From: Fen-999 sp964530115
GTDB taxonomy: Bacteria; Pseudomonadota; Gammaproteobacteria; Burkholderiales; Rhodocyclaceae
Direction: 5' to 3'
Length of the DNA stretch: 64,000 nt
NCBI GenBank assembly: GCA_964530115.1
Contig: CAZGYD010000143.1
Coordinates: forward strand, 7,243-71,242
Shown: piece by piece, positions 24,227 through 32,242 of the stretch
Layout: each line of letters begins with the position of its first letter
How positions within the stretch are numbered: position 1 is the first letter of the stretch
Made by a program: the position numbers and the translations under genes
Notes under the pieces: model-generated
Databases searched by the model: none
Told to the model about the DNA's origin: nothing
The model's input: only the letters and a program-made list of their open reading frames with translations

Positions 24227-25228
24227 ATGATCTTCCAGCCGGCCATCCTCGCCCTGCTGCTCGCCTCGATCCTCGCCGTGGCGATGCTGGCCGCGGCCGC
24301 GCCTTTTTCCGTCCAGGTCATCCGTCACTGGGACATCACGAGCGGCTCCGAGCGCCAGCTGCGGCTGGAACGCCGCACCTATCTCTTCTCGACGCTGACC
24401 GCCTTCGTCATGGCGACCCAGCTCGCCGCGCTGCTGCTGTTCGTCTTCAACGCCGACAAGATGTCGATCATGTTCGTCGGCGCCATGTGCGCGGTCGGCA
24501 CGCTCAACGTCAACGGTTACGGCTTTCCCGCGCTGATTGCGCAGATGGCCGTTTTCTTCCTCGCCGCCGCCTGGCTCGCGATCAACCATGTCGACACCCG
24601 CGCCCCAGACTATCCGCTGGTGCGCATCAAGTACGGCGTGCTGCTTGCGCTGCTGCCGGCCGTGGCGGTGACGCTCTGGCTCCAGCTGTCCTACTTCCTC
24701 AACCTCAGGGCGGACGTGATCACCTCGTGCTGCGGCAGCATGTTCACCGAGGACGCCAAGGGCGTCACGGCGGAAATGGCGGGGCTGCCACCGCTGCCGG
24801 CCATGATCGGCTTCTACGCGGCTTTGGGCATCGCCTTCGCCACCTCGGCTTTCCACGCCCAGACGAGCCGGGCCGGTTACTGGGTGGGCATCACGGGCAT
24901 CGCCGCCTTCGTCGTCGCCATCGCCGGCATCATCGCCTTCGTCTCGCTCTACATCTACGAGCACCCGCACCATCACTGCCCGTTCTGCATCCTCAAGCCG
25001 GAATACGACTACCGGGGCTACGCGCTCTACGTCCCGCTCTTCGCCGCCACCGCGGCGGCGGTCGGCGCCGGCGCGATCCAGCCCTTTCGCCGCGTCCCGA
25101 CCCTAACCGACGTCGTGCCGCGAACCTCGGTGCGCCTGGCGAAAGTCGCCGCAGCCGGCTTCCTCGTCTTCGCCATGGTCGCCACGGTCTTCGTGGTGAA
25201 ATCGAACCTCATCCTCGTGGAGTTCTGA
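24227..25228 (+). CDS. polytopic membrane protein, unknown, Cys/His-bearing
   Basis: The 333-residue protein has about eight membrane helices. Distinct features are a Cys pair in DVITSCCGSMFTEDA (about residue 168) and a His/Cys-rich loop EHPHHHCPFCILKPEYDYRG (about residue 247). These could bind metal or take part in thiol exchange with the adjacent thioredoxin-like protein. I know no function for this family. The ATG follows a hairpin-rich spacer after the ABC pair. Confidence 0.7.
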   Translation: MIFQPAILALLLASILAVAMLAAAAPFSVQVIRHWDITSGSERQLRLERRTYLFSTLTAFVMATQLAALLLFVFNADKMSIMFVGAMCAVGTLNVNGYGFPALIAQMAVFFLAAAWLAINHVDTRAPDYPLVRIKYGVLLALLPAVAVTLWLQLSYFLNLRADVITSCCGSMFTEDAKGVTAEMAGLPPLPAMIGFYAALGIAFATSAFHAQTSRAGYWVGITGIAAFVVAIAGIIAFVSLYIYEHPHHHCPFCILKPEYDYRGYALYVPLFAATAAAVGAGAIQPFRRVPTLTDVVPRTSVRLAKVAAAGFLVFAMVATVFVVKSNLILVEF

Positions 25229-25229
25229 C

Positions 25230-25718
25230 GTGCGCCTGCTCGCGTTCATGATCGTCCTGCTGGTCGCCGCCTGCGGTGGCGAGCCGCCCGCCAGGCTCAA
25301 CGTCGGCGACATCGCGCCGACTTTCCAGACGGTCCGGCTCGATGGCATGCCGGCGCATTTCCCGGCCGCCTGGGCGGGGCAGCCCGTGGTGATCCGCTTC
25401 TGGGCCGACTGGTGCCGGTTCTGCGAAGGCGAGATGAAGGCCATCGAATCGGTCTGGCAGCGGCACAGGGCGACGGGGCTCGAGGTGATCGCGATCAACG
25501 CCGGCCAGGAGCGCAAGACCGCCGCCGCCTTCATCGCCAAAATCGGCGTCAGCTATCCGGTGCTGCTCGACGAGCGCTCGAAGATCGCGAAGAGCTACGG
25601 CGTGGTCGGCCTGCCGACGACCTACTTCGTCGATGCCAAGGGTGTCGTGCGTGCCAAGCTGATCGGCGAAGCCGACGAGGCGACCTTCGAGCGCCATGCG
25701 CTGGAACTGTTGAAATGA
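25230..25718 (+). CDS. TlpA/ResA-like thiol-disulfide oxidoreductase lipoprotein
   Basis: The 162-residue protein starts at a GTG right after the preceding gene. It has a lipobox (LLVAACGG) and a thioredoxin fold with the redox motif WADWCRFCEGE and the cis-Pro loop GVVGLPTTYFVDAKG. TlpA-like proteins keep copper-site or heme-site cysteines reduced in the periplasm. The stop overlaps the next start (ATGA). Confidence 0.88.
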   Translation: MRLLAFMIVLLVAACGGEPPARLNVGDIAPTFQTVRLDGMPAHFPAAWAGQPVVIRFWADWCRFCEGEMKAIESVWQRHRATGLEVIAINAGQERKTAAAFIAKIGVSYPVLLDERSKIAKSYGVVGLPTTYFVDAKGVVRAKLIGEADEATFERHALELLK

Positions 25719-25915
25719 GCGGGGCCGACCGCCCCTGCGACCTCTGCTCGCTGCCGGTGGGCGTGAAGCCCTTTCGTCTCGATCTGCCCGGTCAGACCCT
25801 CGAATTCTGCTGCGAAGGCTGCCTGGGCATCTACCAGATGTTGCACGACATCAAGGAACTCGCGCCCGATCCCGGGCAAACTGCCGCCAACGCCACCCCA
25901 AGGAGCTCACGATGA
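25715..25915 (+). CDS. small Cys-rich metal-binding protein (P-type ATPase-associated)
   Basis: The 66-residue product carries CDLCSLPVG near the N-terminus and FCCEGCLGIYQMLHD in the middle. This resembles the metal-binding pre-domain found fused to CcoI/FixI-type copper ATPases, here as a free protein. It overlaps the thioredoxin-like gene and the next gene by 4 bp each. A copper chaperone role for the downstream ATPase is inferred. Confidence 0.75.
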   Translation: MSGADRPCDLCSLPVGVKPFRLDLPGQTLEFCCEGCLGIYQMLHDIKELAPDPGQTAANATPRSSR

Positions 25916-26280
25916 TGACCGAAGAGATGATGAAGCAGATGCCGCACATGATGGGCGGCAGCCCCATGGGCTCGATGATGGGCAGCCCGCTCGCGCATGG
26001 CGCCATGCTCGCGTCGGCCGGCTTCGCCGCCGGCCGGGGACTCATCGGCGCAAGCCTGCTTCGCAACCCGTTCGTGCTGGTGGGCGCCGGCATCGTCGCC
26101 GGCTACCTGATCCACAAGTACGAGAAGGAGATCGTCGCCGCGATCTCGAAAGTGACGGGCATCGGCAAGGACTTCGTGCTCCAGCAGAAGGAGAACCTGG
26201 AAGACCTGGTCGCCGAAGCCCAGGAAAAGGAGGCGCGACAGGCCGCGGCGCCCGCCGCCGGCAGCACGCCGCAGGGCTGA
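25912..26280 (+). CDS. Met/His-rich small membrane protein
   Basis: The 122-residue protein begins with a Met-rich stretch: among the first 32 residues there are 11 Met and 2 His. Then comes a hydrophobic segment (NPFVLVGAGIVAGYLIH) and a charged C-terminal helix (KENLEDLVAEAQEKEARQ). Met-rich tails of this kind bind Cu(I). No family name known to me. Coupled by ATGA overlap to the Cys-rich protein upstream. Confidence 0.7.
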   Translation: MMTEEMMKQMPHMMGGSPMGSMMGSPLAHGAMLASAGFAAGRGLIGASLLRNPFVLVGAGIVAGYLIHKYEKEIVAAISKVTGIGKDFVLQQKENLEDLVAEAQEKEARQAAAPAAGSTPQG

Positions 26281-26290
26281 GGAACCCGAC

Positions 26291-26911
26291 ATGGACGCCG
26301 CCACGCTCGCGCGGAGAATCGTCGTCCGGCACAAGGAGGACGGGCATCTGCGCCTCGAACTGCCCCCCGAACTCGGCGGGCCCGCGGCGCGCGCGCACTT
26401 CGAGGCCGGCCTGCGCCGGCGCCCCGGCGTCTGGCGCGTGAGCTTCGAGCCGCAGCATCGGCTGTCGATCCGTTTCGAGCCGCTGCAATGCTCGCTCGCC
26501 GACGTCGCCCGAGATCTTCGATCGTTGCTCGCCGACCTTCCCGCCGAATCCGCGACGCCGGCGCCTGCCGCCACGCCCGCCGTCGATCCGCTCGCCGGAT
26601 TGCGGCAGCGCTTCGAGAGCACGGCCCGACAGGTCCGCTCCCGCATCGACCGCGTGATCGAGCAGCTGCGCAGGCCCGGGGCTCCCGGCTCGCTGCAATC
26701 GCGGCTGCAGCCCGCGCTGCAGAACGCGCTCACCGAGCAGGCGGCGATCAACTTCTTGAACGACGTGCTGGTGTTCTATCTGATCAAGGTGCACTGGGAC
26801 CTGATCACCAGGCGCTGGATGAAGGATCCGGTCGCCCATGCCGACGCCTGGCTGGCGACCTTCTATCTCGTCTTCCTGCTCGTGCGCTACCGCAAGTCGC
26901 TCGCCAAGTGA
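26291..26911 (+). CDS. HMA-like domain protein with long helix and membrane segment
   Basis: The 206-residue protein starts with a region resembling a ferredoxin-like metal-associated domain without the CXXC pair (IVVRHKEDGHLRLELPPELG ... FEAGLRRRPGVWRVSFEPQHRLSIRFEP). A Pro/Ala linker, an amphipathic helix (RFESTARQVRSRIDRVIEQL) and a hydrophobic C-terminal part follow. Its stop overlaps the GTG of the ATPase gene. Probably an accessory to the ATPase; unproved. Confidence 0.65.
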   Translation: MDAATLARRIVVRHKEDGHLRLELPPELGGPAARAHFEAGLRRRPGVWRVSFEPQHRLSIRFEPLQCSLADVARDLRSLLADLPAESATPAPAATPAVDPLAGLRQRFESTARQVRSRIDRVIEQLRRPGAPGSLQSRLQPALQNALTEQAAINFLNDVLVFYLIKVHWDLITRRWMKDPVAHADAWLATFYLVFLLVRYRKSLAK

Positions 26912-29337
26912 AGCATTTCCGCGTCGTCCATCGCCTGACACGCCGCGTCCGCCTGGTCTCGCCGGCGCTCGCCAAACAGCCGGAGCGCTGCTACCTGCTC
27001 GAGATCCTGCTGCGCAAGCACCCGGCCGTCACCGGCGTGCGCAGCGTGCCGGAGATCGGCTCGGTCGTCGTCTTCTACGACTCCGAGCGGCTCGCCGAGG
27101 AAAGGCTGCTGGCGACGATCGACGCCGTGATCGGCAACCTCGCGGCCGCGCCGCCGCCGCAGCCCGCGGCGCCGTCGGCGATGCCCGACGGGCCGCTCCA
27201 GGAGTGCCACGCCGCCGTCGAGGGCATGACCTGCGCCTCCTGTGCGGCGCTGATCGAAATGTCGCTCGCCCGGGATCCGCGCGTCGCCTCGGCGGCCGTC
27301 AATTACGCGGCGCAGACGGTGACCGTGAAGGGCAGCCTCACCCGCGAGGAGCTGTTCGCCTCGGTGAAGAAGCTCGGCTACGAGGCGCGGCCGATGGACA
27401 CGCTGGCGCAGCGGCGGCTCCTGATCGAGCGCGAGAAGGAGCGCCTGGCACTGGCGAAGAAGAAGTTCTGGCAGGCGGCGCTGATGACGGCGCCCGTGAT
27501 GCTCTCGGGCATGCTGATGCACCGCGACCCGCTGCTGCGCCTCGTCGAGTTCGCGCTGTCGACGGCAACGGTGTTCGGCCCCGGCAGCGACATCTTCCGC
27601 AAAGCCTGGGCGCTGGCGAAGCAGCGCGAGGCCAACATGGACACCCTGATCGCCGTCGGCGCCGGCGCGGCCTGGGCCTACAGCCTGCCGGGCGTCCTGC
27701 GGCCGCACCACCACGTCTATTTCGAATCGGCCGCCGGCATCCTCGCTTTCGTGCTCGCCGGCCGCTACATGGAGGAGAAGGCCAAGGGCCGCGCCTCGGA
27801 GGCGATACGCAAGCTGATCGAGCTGCAGCCGGAAACGGCGGTCCGCCTCCGGGACGGCCGAGAGGAAACCGTGGGCATCGACGAGGTCGCCATCGGCGAC
27901 CTCCTGCGCGTGCGTCCCGGCGACCGCGTGCCGACCGACGGCGTCGTCGTCGAGGGCGGCTCGTCGGTCGACGAATCACTGCTCACCGGCGAATCGCTGC
28001 CGGTGGCCAAGGGCGTCGGCGATGCCGTGGTCGGCGGCTGCATCAACGGCAACGGCGCCTTCGTCATGCGTGTCACCGCCGTCGGCGGCGACACCGTGCT
28101 CTCGGGCATCGTCAAGCTGGTCGATCACGCGCAGGGGGCCAAGCTGCCGGTGCAGAAGCTCGCCGACCGCATCTCGGCGCGTTTCGTGCCGGCCGTCGGC
28201 GCGGTCGCCGGCCTCACCCTGGCGGGCTGGCTCGCGGCCGGGCATCCGCTGGCGCGGGCGCTCTCGCACGCGGTGGCCGTGCTGCTCATCGCCTGTCCCT
28301 GCGCGCTCGGCCTGGCGACGCCGACCGCGATCATGGTCGGCACCGGCCAGGCGGCGAAGCGCGGCATCTACATCCGAAACGGCGAGGCCTTGGAGACCGC
28401 GGCCGGGCTCACGACCCTGGTCTTCGACAAGACCGGCACGGTCACCGAGGGCCGGCCGGTGGTCACGGACTTCATCGCCGTCGCCGACGTCGACGAGGCC
28501 GATGTCCTCGCGCTCGTCGCCGGCACGGAAAGCCACTCCGAGCACTTCCTCGCCCGCGCCATCGACGCCTACTGCAAGGCGCGCGGCGTGCCGCCGGCAC
28601 TGAGTTTCGATTTCGAGTCCCTGCCCGGCCGCGGCGTGCGCGCGCTTAGCGACGACGGCGAGATCCTGATCGGCAACGCCGAACTGATGACCGGCAACGG
28701 CATCGACATCGCCGCGCCCGCGGCGATGGCCGGCGCCTTCGCCGCCCAAGGCAAGACGCCGGTGTTCGTCGCCCTGGAAGGCCGCTGCATCGCGCTCTTC
28801 GCCATCGCCGACCGGCCGCGCGACGGGGCGAAGGAGGCGATCGCGCTCCTGCACCGGCTCGGCCTCACGACGGTGATGGCCACCGGCGACGTCGAGGCCG
28901 TGGCCAACCACGTCGCCCGCGAGATCGGCATCGACCGCGTCATCGCCCGCGCCACGCCGGCCGACAAGCTCGAACTGGTGAGGAAGCTCCAGGCCGGGGG
29001 CGCGAAGGTCGGCATGGTCGGCGACGGCATCAACGACGCGCCGGCGCTCGCCGCGGCCGACGTCGGCTTCGCCATCGGCGGCGGCGCCGACATCGCCGTC
29101 GAGGCCGCCGACGTGACGGTCGTCGGCGGCGACATCGCCCGCGTCGCCGCGGGCATCCGCCTGTCGCGCGACACCATGCGCGTGATCCGCCAGAACCTGT
29201 TCTGGGCGCTCGGCTACAACGTCGTCGCCATCCCCGTCGCCGCCGCCGGGCGGCTCAACCCGATGATCGCCGCCGCGGCGATGGGCATGAGCTCGATCTC
29301 GGTGCTCACCAACTCGCTGCGCCTGCAGCGGGGTTGA
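26908..29337 (+). CDS. copA: copper-translocating P-type ATPase
   Basis: The 809-residue P1B ATPase exports Cu(I) across the inner membrane with ATP. It has a degenerate N-terminal HMA-like part (residues 1-80, no CXXC), then a true HMA with GMTCASC (106-112). The CPC ion motif is at 463-465, the phosphorylation motif DKTGTVTEG at D507, then GDGINDAPAL. The GTG at 26908 overlaps the preceding stop. Residues 560-567 (GVPPALSF) lie on a degenerate 23-bp motif. Whether it detoxifies copper or supplies periplasmic enzymes is open; the neighbourhood favours supply. Confidence 0.93.
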   Translation: MKHFRVVHRLTRRVRLVSPALAKQPERCYLLEILLRKHPAVTGVRSVPEIGSVVVFYDSERLAEERLLATIDAVIGNLAAAPPPQPAAPSAMPDGPLQECHAAVEGMTCASCAALIEMSLARDPRVASAAVNYAAQTVTVKGSLTREELFASVKKLGYEARPMDTLAQRRLLIEREKERLALAKKKFWQAALMTAPVMLSGMLMHRDPLLRLVEFALSTATVFGPGSDIFRKAWALAKQREANMDTLIAVGAGAAWAYSLPGVLRPHHHVYFESAAGILAFVLAGRYMEEKAKGRASEAIRKLIELQPETAVRLRDGREETVGIDEVAIGDLLRVRPGDRVPTDGVVVEGGSSVDESLLTGESLPVAKGVGDAVVGGCINGNGAFVMRVTAVGGDTVLSGIVKLVDHAQGAKLPVQKLADRISARFVPAVGAVAGLTLAGWLAAGHPLARALSHAVAVLLIACPCALGLATPTAIMVGTGQAAKRGIYIRNGEALETAAGLTTLVFDKTGTVTEGRPVVTDFIAVADVDEADVLALVAGTESHSEHFLARAIDAYCKARGVPPALSFDFESLPGRGVRALSDDGEILIGNAELMTGNGIDIAAPAAMAGAFAAQGKTPVFVALEGRCIALFAIADRPRDGAKEAIALLHRLGLTTVMATGDVEAVANHVAREIGIDRVIARATPADKLELVRKLQAGGAKVGMVGDGINDAPALAAADVGFAIGGGADIAVEAADVTVVGGDIARVAAGIRLSRDTMRVIRQNLFWALGYNVVAIPVAAAGRLNPMIAAAAMGMSSISVLTNSLRLQRG

Positions 29338-29356
29338 CCGGCGGATCGGCCGGGCT

Positions 29357-29698
29357 ATGCTTCGTCACATGCGCACATGCCACGCCCTGCTCGCTTCGGC
29401 CCTGCTCTGTGCCGCCGCGCACTGCGCGGCCGCCAGCCCGCCCGACCCGGCGATGCTCGAGCTCGCCGACAAGAGCCGCTGCTTCAACTGCCACGACGTC
29501 GACCAGAAGATCCGCGGGCCGGCCTGGCGTGACGTCGCCCGCCGCTACCGCGGCGACCCGACCGCCGAGGAGCGGCTCGTGCAGAAGGTCTACGAGGGCG
29601 GCAGCGGCGTCTGGGGCGACGACTACATGTCGGCGAACCGGCGCGCCGGCCTCGACAACATCCGCACCCTCGTGCGCTGGATCCTCACGCTCGAGTGA
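29357..29698 (+). CDS. small class I cytochrome c
   Basis: The 113-residue protein has a signal peptide (CHALLASALLCAAAHCAAA), one heme site CFNCH and a late Met ligand candidate (YMSANRRAGLDNI), the c551/c5 arrangement. It is a periplasmic electron carrier. It lies 19 bp after copA and may be transcribed with it. ATG at 29369 is an alternative start. Confidence 0.88.
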   Translation: MLRHMRTCHALLASALLCAAAHCAAASPPDPAMLELADKSRCFNCHDVDQKIRGPAWRDVARRYRGDPTAEERLVQKVYEGGSGVWGDDYMSANRRAGLDNIRTLVRWILTLE

Positions 29699-29823
29699 GA
29701 TCAGCGGCCGGCGTACGCAGCCAAACGCGGGAAAGTTCAGATGATTCCGGAGTCGTGCCGATTCTCCCGGTGACGACCGTCGGCGTCTTGCCGCAAAAAG
29801 GGTACGGGGCTATCCTTGCCCGC

Positions 29824-30138
29824 ATGGATGCCATCGACGTCATCGACGAAGTCCGCCGGCGCCTGGTGCAGTCCCTGCGCCCGGAGCGCATCGTGCTGTT
29901 CGGCTCCCATGCCTGGGGCATGCCGGGGCCGGACAGCGATCTGGATTTGCTGGTGATCGTCGCCGACTCCGACCTGCCGCCCCACAAGCGCGCACAGGTC
30001 GCCTACCGTTCCTTGTCGGGTCTTGGCGTCCCCTGCGATGTGATCGTCCATACCCGTGCCGAGGCCGAACGTCTCGACCGTGTGCCGACTTCGCTGACCC
30101 ACCGGGTTCTGCGCGAAGGCCGGGTTCTGCATGGATGA
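29824..30138 (+). CDS. MNT-type nucleotidyltransferase (of MNT/HEPN pair)
   Basis: The 104-residue protein has the minimal nucleotidyltransferase motif GSHAWGMPGPDSDLDLLV with the DXD acidic pair near residues 38-40. It overlaps the HEPN-domain gene by 8 bp. Such pairs act as toxin-antitoxin systems in which the MNT protein AMPylates or otherwise silences the HEPN RNase. Confidence 0.85.
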   Translation: MDAIDVIDEVRRRLVQSLRPERIVLFGSHAWGMPGPDSDLDLLVIVADSDLPPHKRAQVAYRSLSGLGVPCDVIVHTRAEAERLDRVPTSLTHRVLREGRVLHG

Positions 30139-30532
30139 GGCGACGCGCGGCGAGGTTGCCGCCTGGCTTGCCATCGCCCGCCGCGATCTCGATTCGGCCA
30201 AACGGCTGCTCGCCGGCGATCCGCCCTATCGCGACACCGCGGCTTACCACTGCCAGCAGGCCGCCGAAAAAGCGCTGAAGTGCTTCCTGACGGCGACCGG
30301 CACCCCGTTTCCGAAAACCCACGACCTGACGGCCCTCGTCACGCTCGCCGCGGCAACGGACACCAGCGCGAAAGGCTGGGAGGAAGCCGCCATTCTCCTG
30401 ACGCCGTATGCCACCGTGTATCGCTATCCGGACGCCTTTCCCGAGCCCGGCGAAGACGATTTGGCCGAAGCCGTCGCGAGCGCGGAGAACCTGCTGAAGG
30501 AAATCGAGGAAAGGGTGTCGAGGCTTCGATAA
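30131..30532 (+). CDS. HEPN domain protein (of MNT/HEPN pair)
   Basis: The 133-residue helical protein has the HEPN pattern: WLAIARRDLDSAKRLLA, YHCQQAAEKALKCFL, and FPKTHDLTALV with a conserved His. The RX4-6H RNase motif of the strongest HEPN toxins is not obvious, so activity is uncertain. It is translated with the MNT partner. Confidence 0.83.
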   Translation: MDEATRGEVAAWLAIARRDLDSAKRLLAGDPPYRDTAAYHCQQAAEKALKCFLTATGTPFPKTHDLTALVTLAAATDTSAKGWEEAAILLTPYATVYRYPDAFPEPGEDDLAEAVASAENLLKEIEERVSRLR

Positions 30533-30693
30533 TGAGGCCCCCGGCGGTACGTTACGACGACTGGCCAGCGCGAAGGGCCCAAGATGCTGCGACGCGGCAG
30601 TTCCGGGCGAAGCGAGGGATGGGGCGTAGCCCCACGAGCGGGGAATGGGGCGAAGCCCCACAGTTGCGGGGACGCCAGGGCGCACGCCGAAAA
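30533..30693. repeat. spacer with two mini-hairpin repeats and a decayed 23-bp motif
   Basis: TGGGGCGTAGCCCCA (30620-30634) and TGGGGCGAAGCCCCA (30646-30660) are two copies of the 15-bp hairpin family. Left of them TACGTTACGACGACTGGCCA (about 30548-30567) resembles the right half of the 23-bp motif fused to a CTGGCCAGC-type flank, as also seen at 45754. No coding frame is supported. Confidence 0.55.
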
Positions 30694-31293
30694 TCAGTTC
30701 CGCGCGGTATCGGGCCCGGACATCGCCACCGCGGGTTGGGCGGCTTCTCCGCCGGCGGCCAGCCCGGCCCGCCGCTGAAGCTCGGCGACGACGGCCGCGC
30801 CGCTCTGCCGTGAGGCGGCGAGCGACTCGCGCATGTCGCGCGCCCAGATGAGTTCGGCCGCCTCCTTCCGCCATTTCTGCAGCTTCGGGTCGTGCCGGTG
30901 ATGGGCGTGGTGCTGCCGCGGGGCGACGAACCAGCGGTGCGCCTCCGCCGCGTCGGCGGGCACGCCGTCGCCGTTCTGGTAGATCAGGCCGATCTGGTAG
31001 TGCGCGGTCTTGTCGCCGCGTTCGGCCGCGAGCTTGTACCACTTGATCGCCTCGCGCGTGTCCTTCGCCACGCCGTCGCCGTAATGGTGGATGACGCCGA
31101 GGTTGTAGGCGGCATCGGCATCGCCCCGGGCCGCCCATGTCTGCCAGATGGCCATGGCCTGCCCCGTCTCGCCGATGCGGTGGCGCTTGGCCGCCTCGCG
31201 CAGATCTTCGTCGACGCCCCCCGCATGCGCGCCGGCCGCTGCCAGAGATGCCGCGAGAACGGCGACCGCTTTCGTCCGCTGCATCGACTTCAT
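30694..31293 (-). CDS. secreted Sel1-repeat (TPR-like) protein
   Basis: The 199-residue product has a signal peptide (MKSMQRTKAVAVLAASLAAAGAHA) and two clear Sel1-like repeats (DADAAYNLGVIHHYGDGVAK and DKTAHYQIGLIYQNGDGVPA), preceded by a partial one. Sel1 repeats form protein-binding superhelices. The ATG at 31293 has an ideal GGAGG site; an upstream ATG is less likely. Partner unknown. A dyad and the divergent TauE-like gene lie upstream. Confidence 0.85.
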   Translation of the reverse strand: MKSMQRTKAVAVLAASLAAAGAHAGGVDEDLREAAKRHRIGETGQAMAIWQTWAARGDADAAYNLGVIHHYGDGVAKDTREAIKWYKLAAERGDKTAHYQIGLIYQNGDGVPADAAEAHRWFVAPRQHHAHHRHDPKLQKWRKEAAELIWARDMRESLAASRQSGAAVVAELQRRAGLAAGGEAAQPAVAMSGPDTARN

Positions 31294-31418
31294 CGGCTTC
31301 CTCCGTGAAGGGGGCGCGGCCACGATGGCGGCCGCTGCCCTGCCCGCTTGATTCGGATCGATTCCACGGCCCGAATGCTAGGGCCCGCGGCGGCACCCGG
31401 GAATGCGGCATGGCGTCG

Positions 31419-31435
31419 CGCGACCGATTGTCGCG
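31419..31435. promoter_or_regulatory. imperfect TGCGAC-N5-GTCGCA dyad
   Basis: CGCGACCGATTGTCGCG matches the dyad found at four other promoters, with changes in both arms. It sits between the divergent Sel1 and TauE-like genes. No -10 box stands at the 31-bp spacing on the plus strand; a minus-strand TAGCAT is 47 bp away. Assignment to a promoter is therefore uncertain. Confidence 0.45.
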
Positions 31436-31478
31436 GCCGGACGGCGACCGGCCGCGCGGCCCTGCTATGCTCGCGCCC

Positions 31479-32174
31479 ATGGAGCAGACGCCTTCCGCCG
31501 CGGAGTTTTCCTACGCGCTCGCCTTCATGACCGGCATCCTCGGCAGCGGCCACTGCCTGGGCATGTGCGGCGGGCTGGTGTCGGCCTTCTTCGCCAAACT
31601 CAGCCGTGGTGGCACGCCGGCGTATCTCGCCTATCACGCGGCGCGGCTGTCGGTCTATGCGCTCGTCGGCCTCGTCGCCGCGGTGGCGGGCGCGGTGATC
31701 GTCGCCAGCGGCGGCGTCGGCCTTGCGCAGGGCGTACTGCAGATCGTCGCCGGGCTCGTCGTCATCCTGCTCGGCTTCGATCTGCTCGGCGTCTCGCCGG
31801 TCCGCAACACGATCGGTTTCGCGCCGATCGCCTGGCTGCGCCGGCAGTTCATGGCCGCGACGCAAAAGGGCCCGGTGCTCGGCGCGGCGATCGCCGGCGC
31901 GGTCAACGGCATGATGCCCTGCTCGATGACCATGGCCATGGCCGTCAAGGCGACCACCGCGCCCTCGGTGCCGGAGGGCATGCTGCTGATGCTCGCCTTC
32001 GGCGCCGGCACGCTGCCGTCGATGATGTCGGCGACGGTGCTGTTCGGCCGGCTCGGGCCGAGCCTGCGCGGCTGGCTGCTCAGGGGCGCGGCGCTCTTCG
32101 TCATCGCGCTGGGCGTGTCGACGCTCTGGCAGGGCGTGAGCTTCTACCTGGTGATGTACCGGCTGGTGGCTTGA
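31479..32174 (+). CDS. sulfite exporter TauE/SafE (UreH-type) membrane protein
   Basis: The 231-residue protein has six membrane helices, the N-terminal motif GILGSGHCLGMCGGLVSAF and the later MMPCSMTMAMA. These are the Cys pairs of the UreH/CcoH-neighbour type seen in copper and cytochrome-oxidase clusters. Residues 40-47 (KLSRGGTP), in the loop after the first helix, are encoded by a 23-bp motif copy. The ATG at 31479 is preferred; another lies four codons upstream. It precedes norE. Confidence 0.82.
   Translation: MEQTPSAAEFSYALAFMTGILGSGHCLGMCGGLVSAFFAKLSRGGTPAYLAYHAARLSVYALVGLVAAVAGAVIVASGGVGLAQGVLQIVAGLVVILLGFDLLGVSPVRNTIGFAPIAWLRRQFMAATQKGPVLGAAIAGAVNGMMPCSMTMAMAVKATTAPSVPEGMLLMLAFGAGTLPSMMSATVLFGRLGPSLRGWLLRGAALFVIALGVSTLWQGVSFYLVMYRLVA
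31596..31618 (+). repeat. 23-bp dispersed motif in second TauE-like gene
   Basis: GGCACGCC form; read sense as KLSRGGTP at residues 40-47. Confidence 0.88.
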
Positions 32175-32193
32175 GGAGCGCAAGTCCCGGCGC

Positions 32194-32235
32194 TTGATCC
32201 CGCTCATTCGGCGGCGGGCCGCCGGCGCCTAGACT
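32194..32235 (+). promoter_or_regulatory. FNR/DNR-like site and -10 box for norE
   Basis: TTGAT-CCCG-CTCAT at 32194-32207 has one perfect and one three-of-five FNR/DNR half-site. Its centre (32200.5) is 29.5 bp from TAGACT at 32230-32235, the class II spacing. The ATG at 32243 is only 7 bases past the -10 box, so the mRNA would be leaderless or nearly so. Confidence 0.55.
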
Positions 32236-32242
32236 GCCGGAG

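Noticed and set aside
29699..29823. Gene between cytochrome c and the MNT gene
   Set aside because: No frame with coding character; nothing recognisable in this 125-bp spacer.
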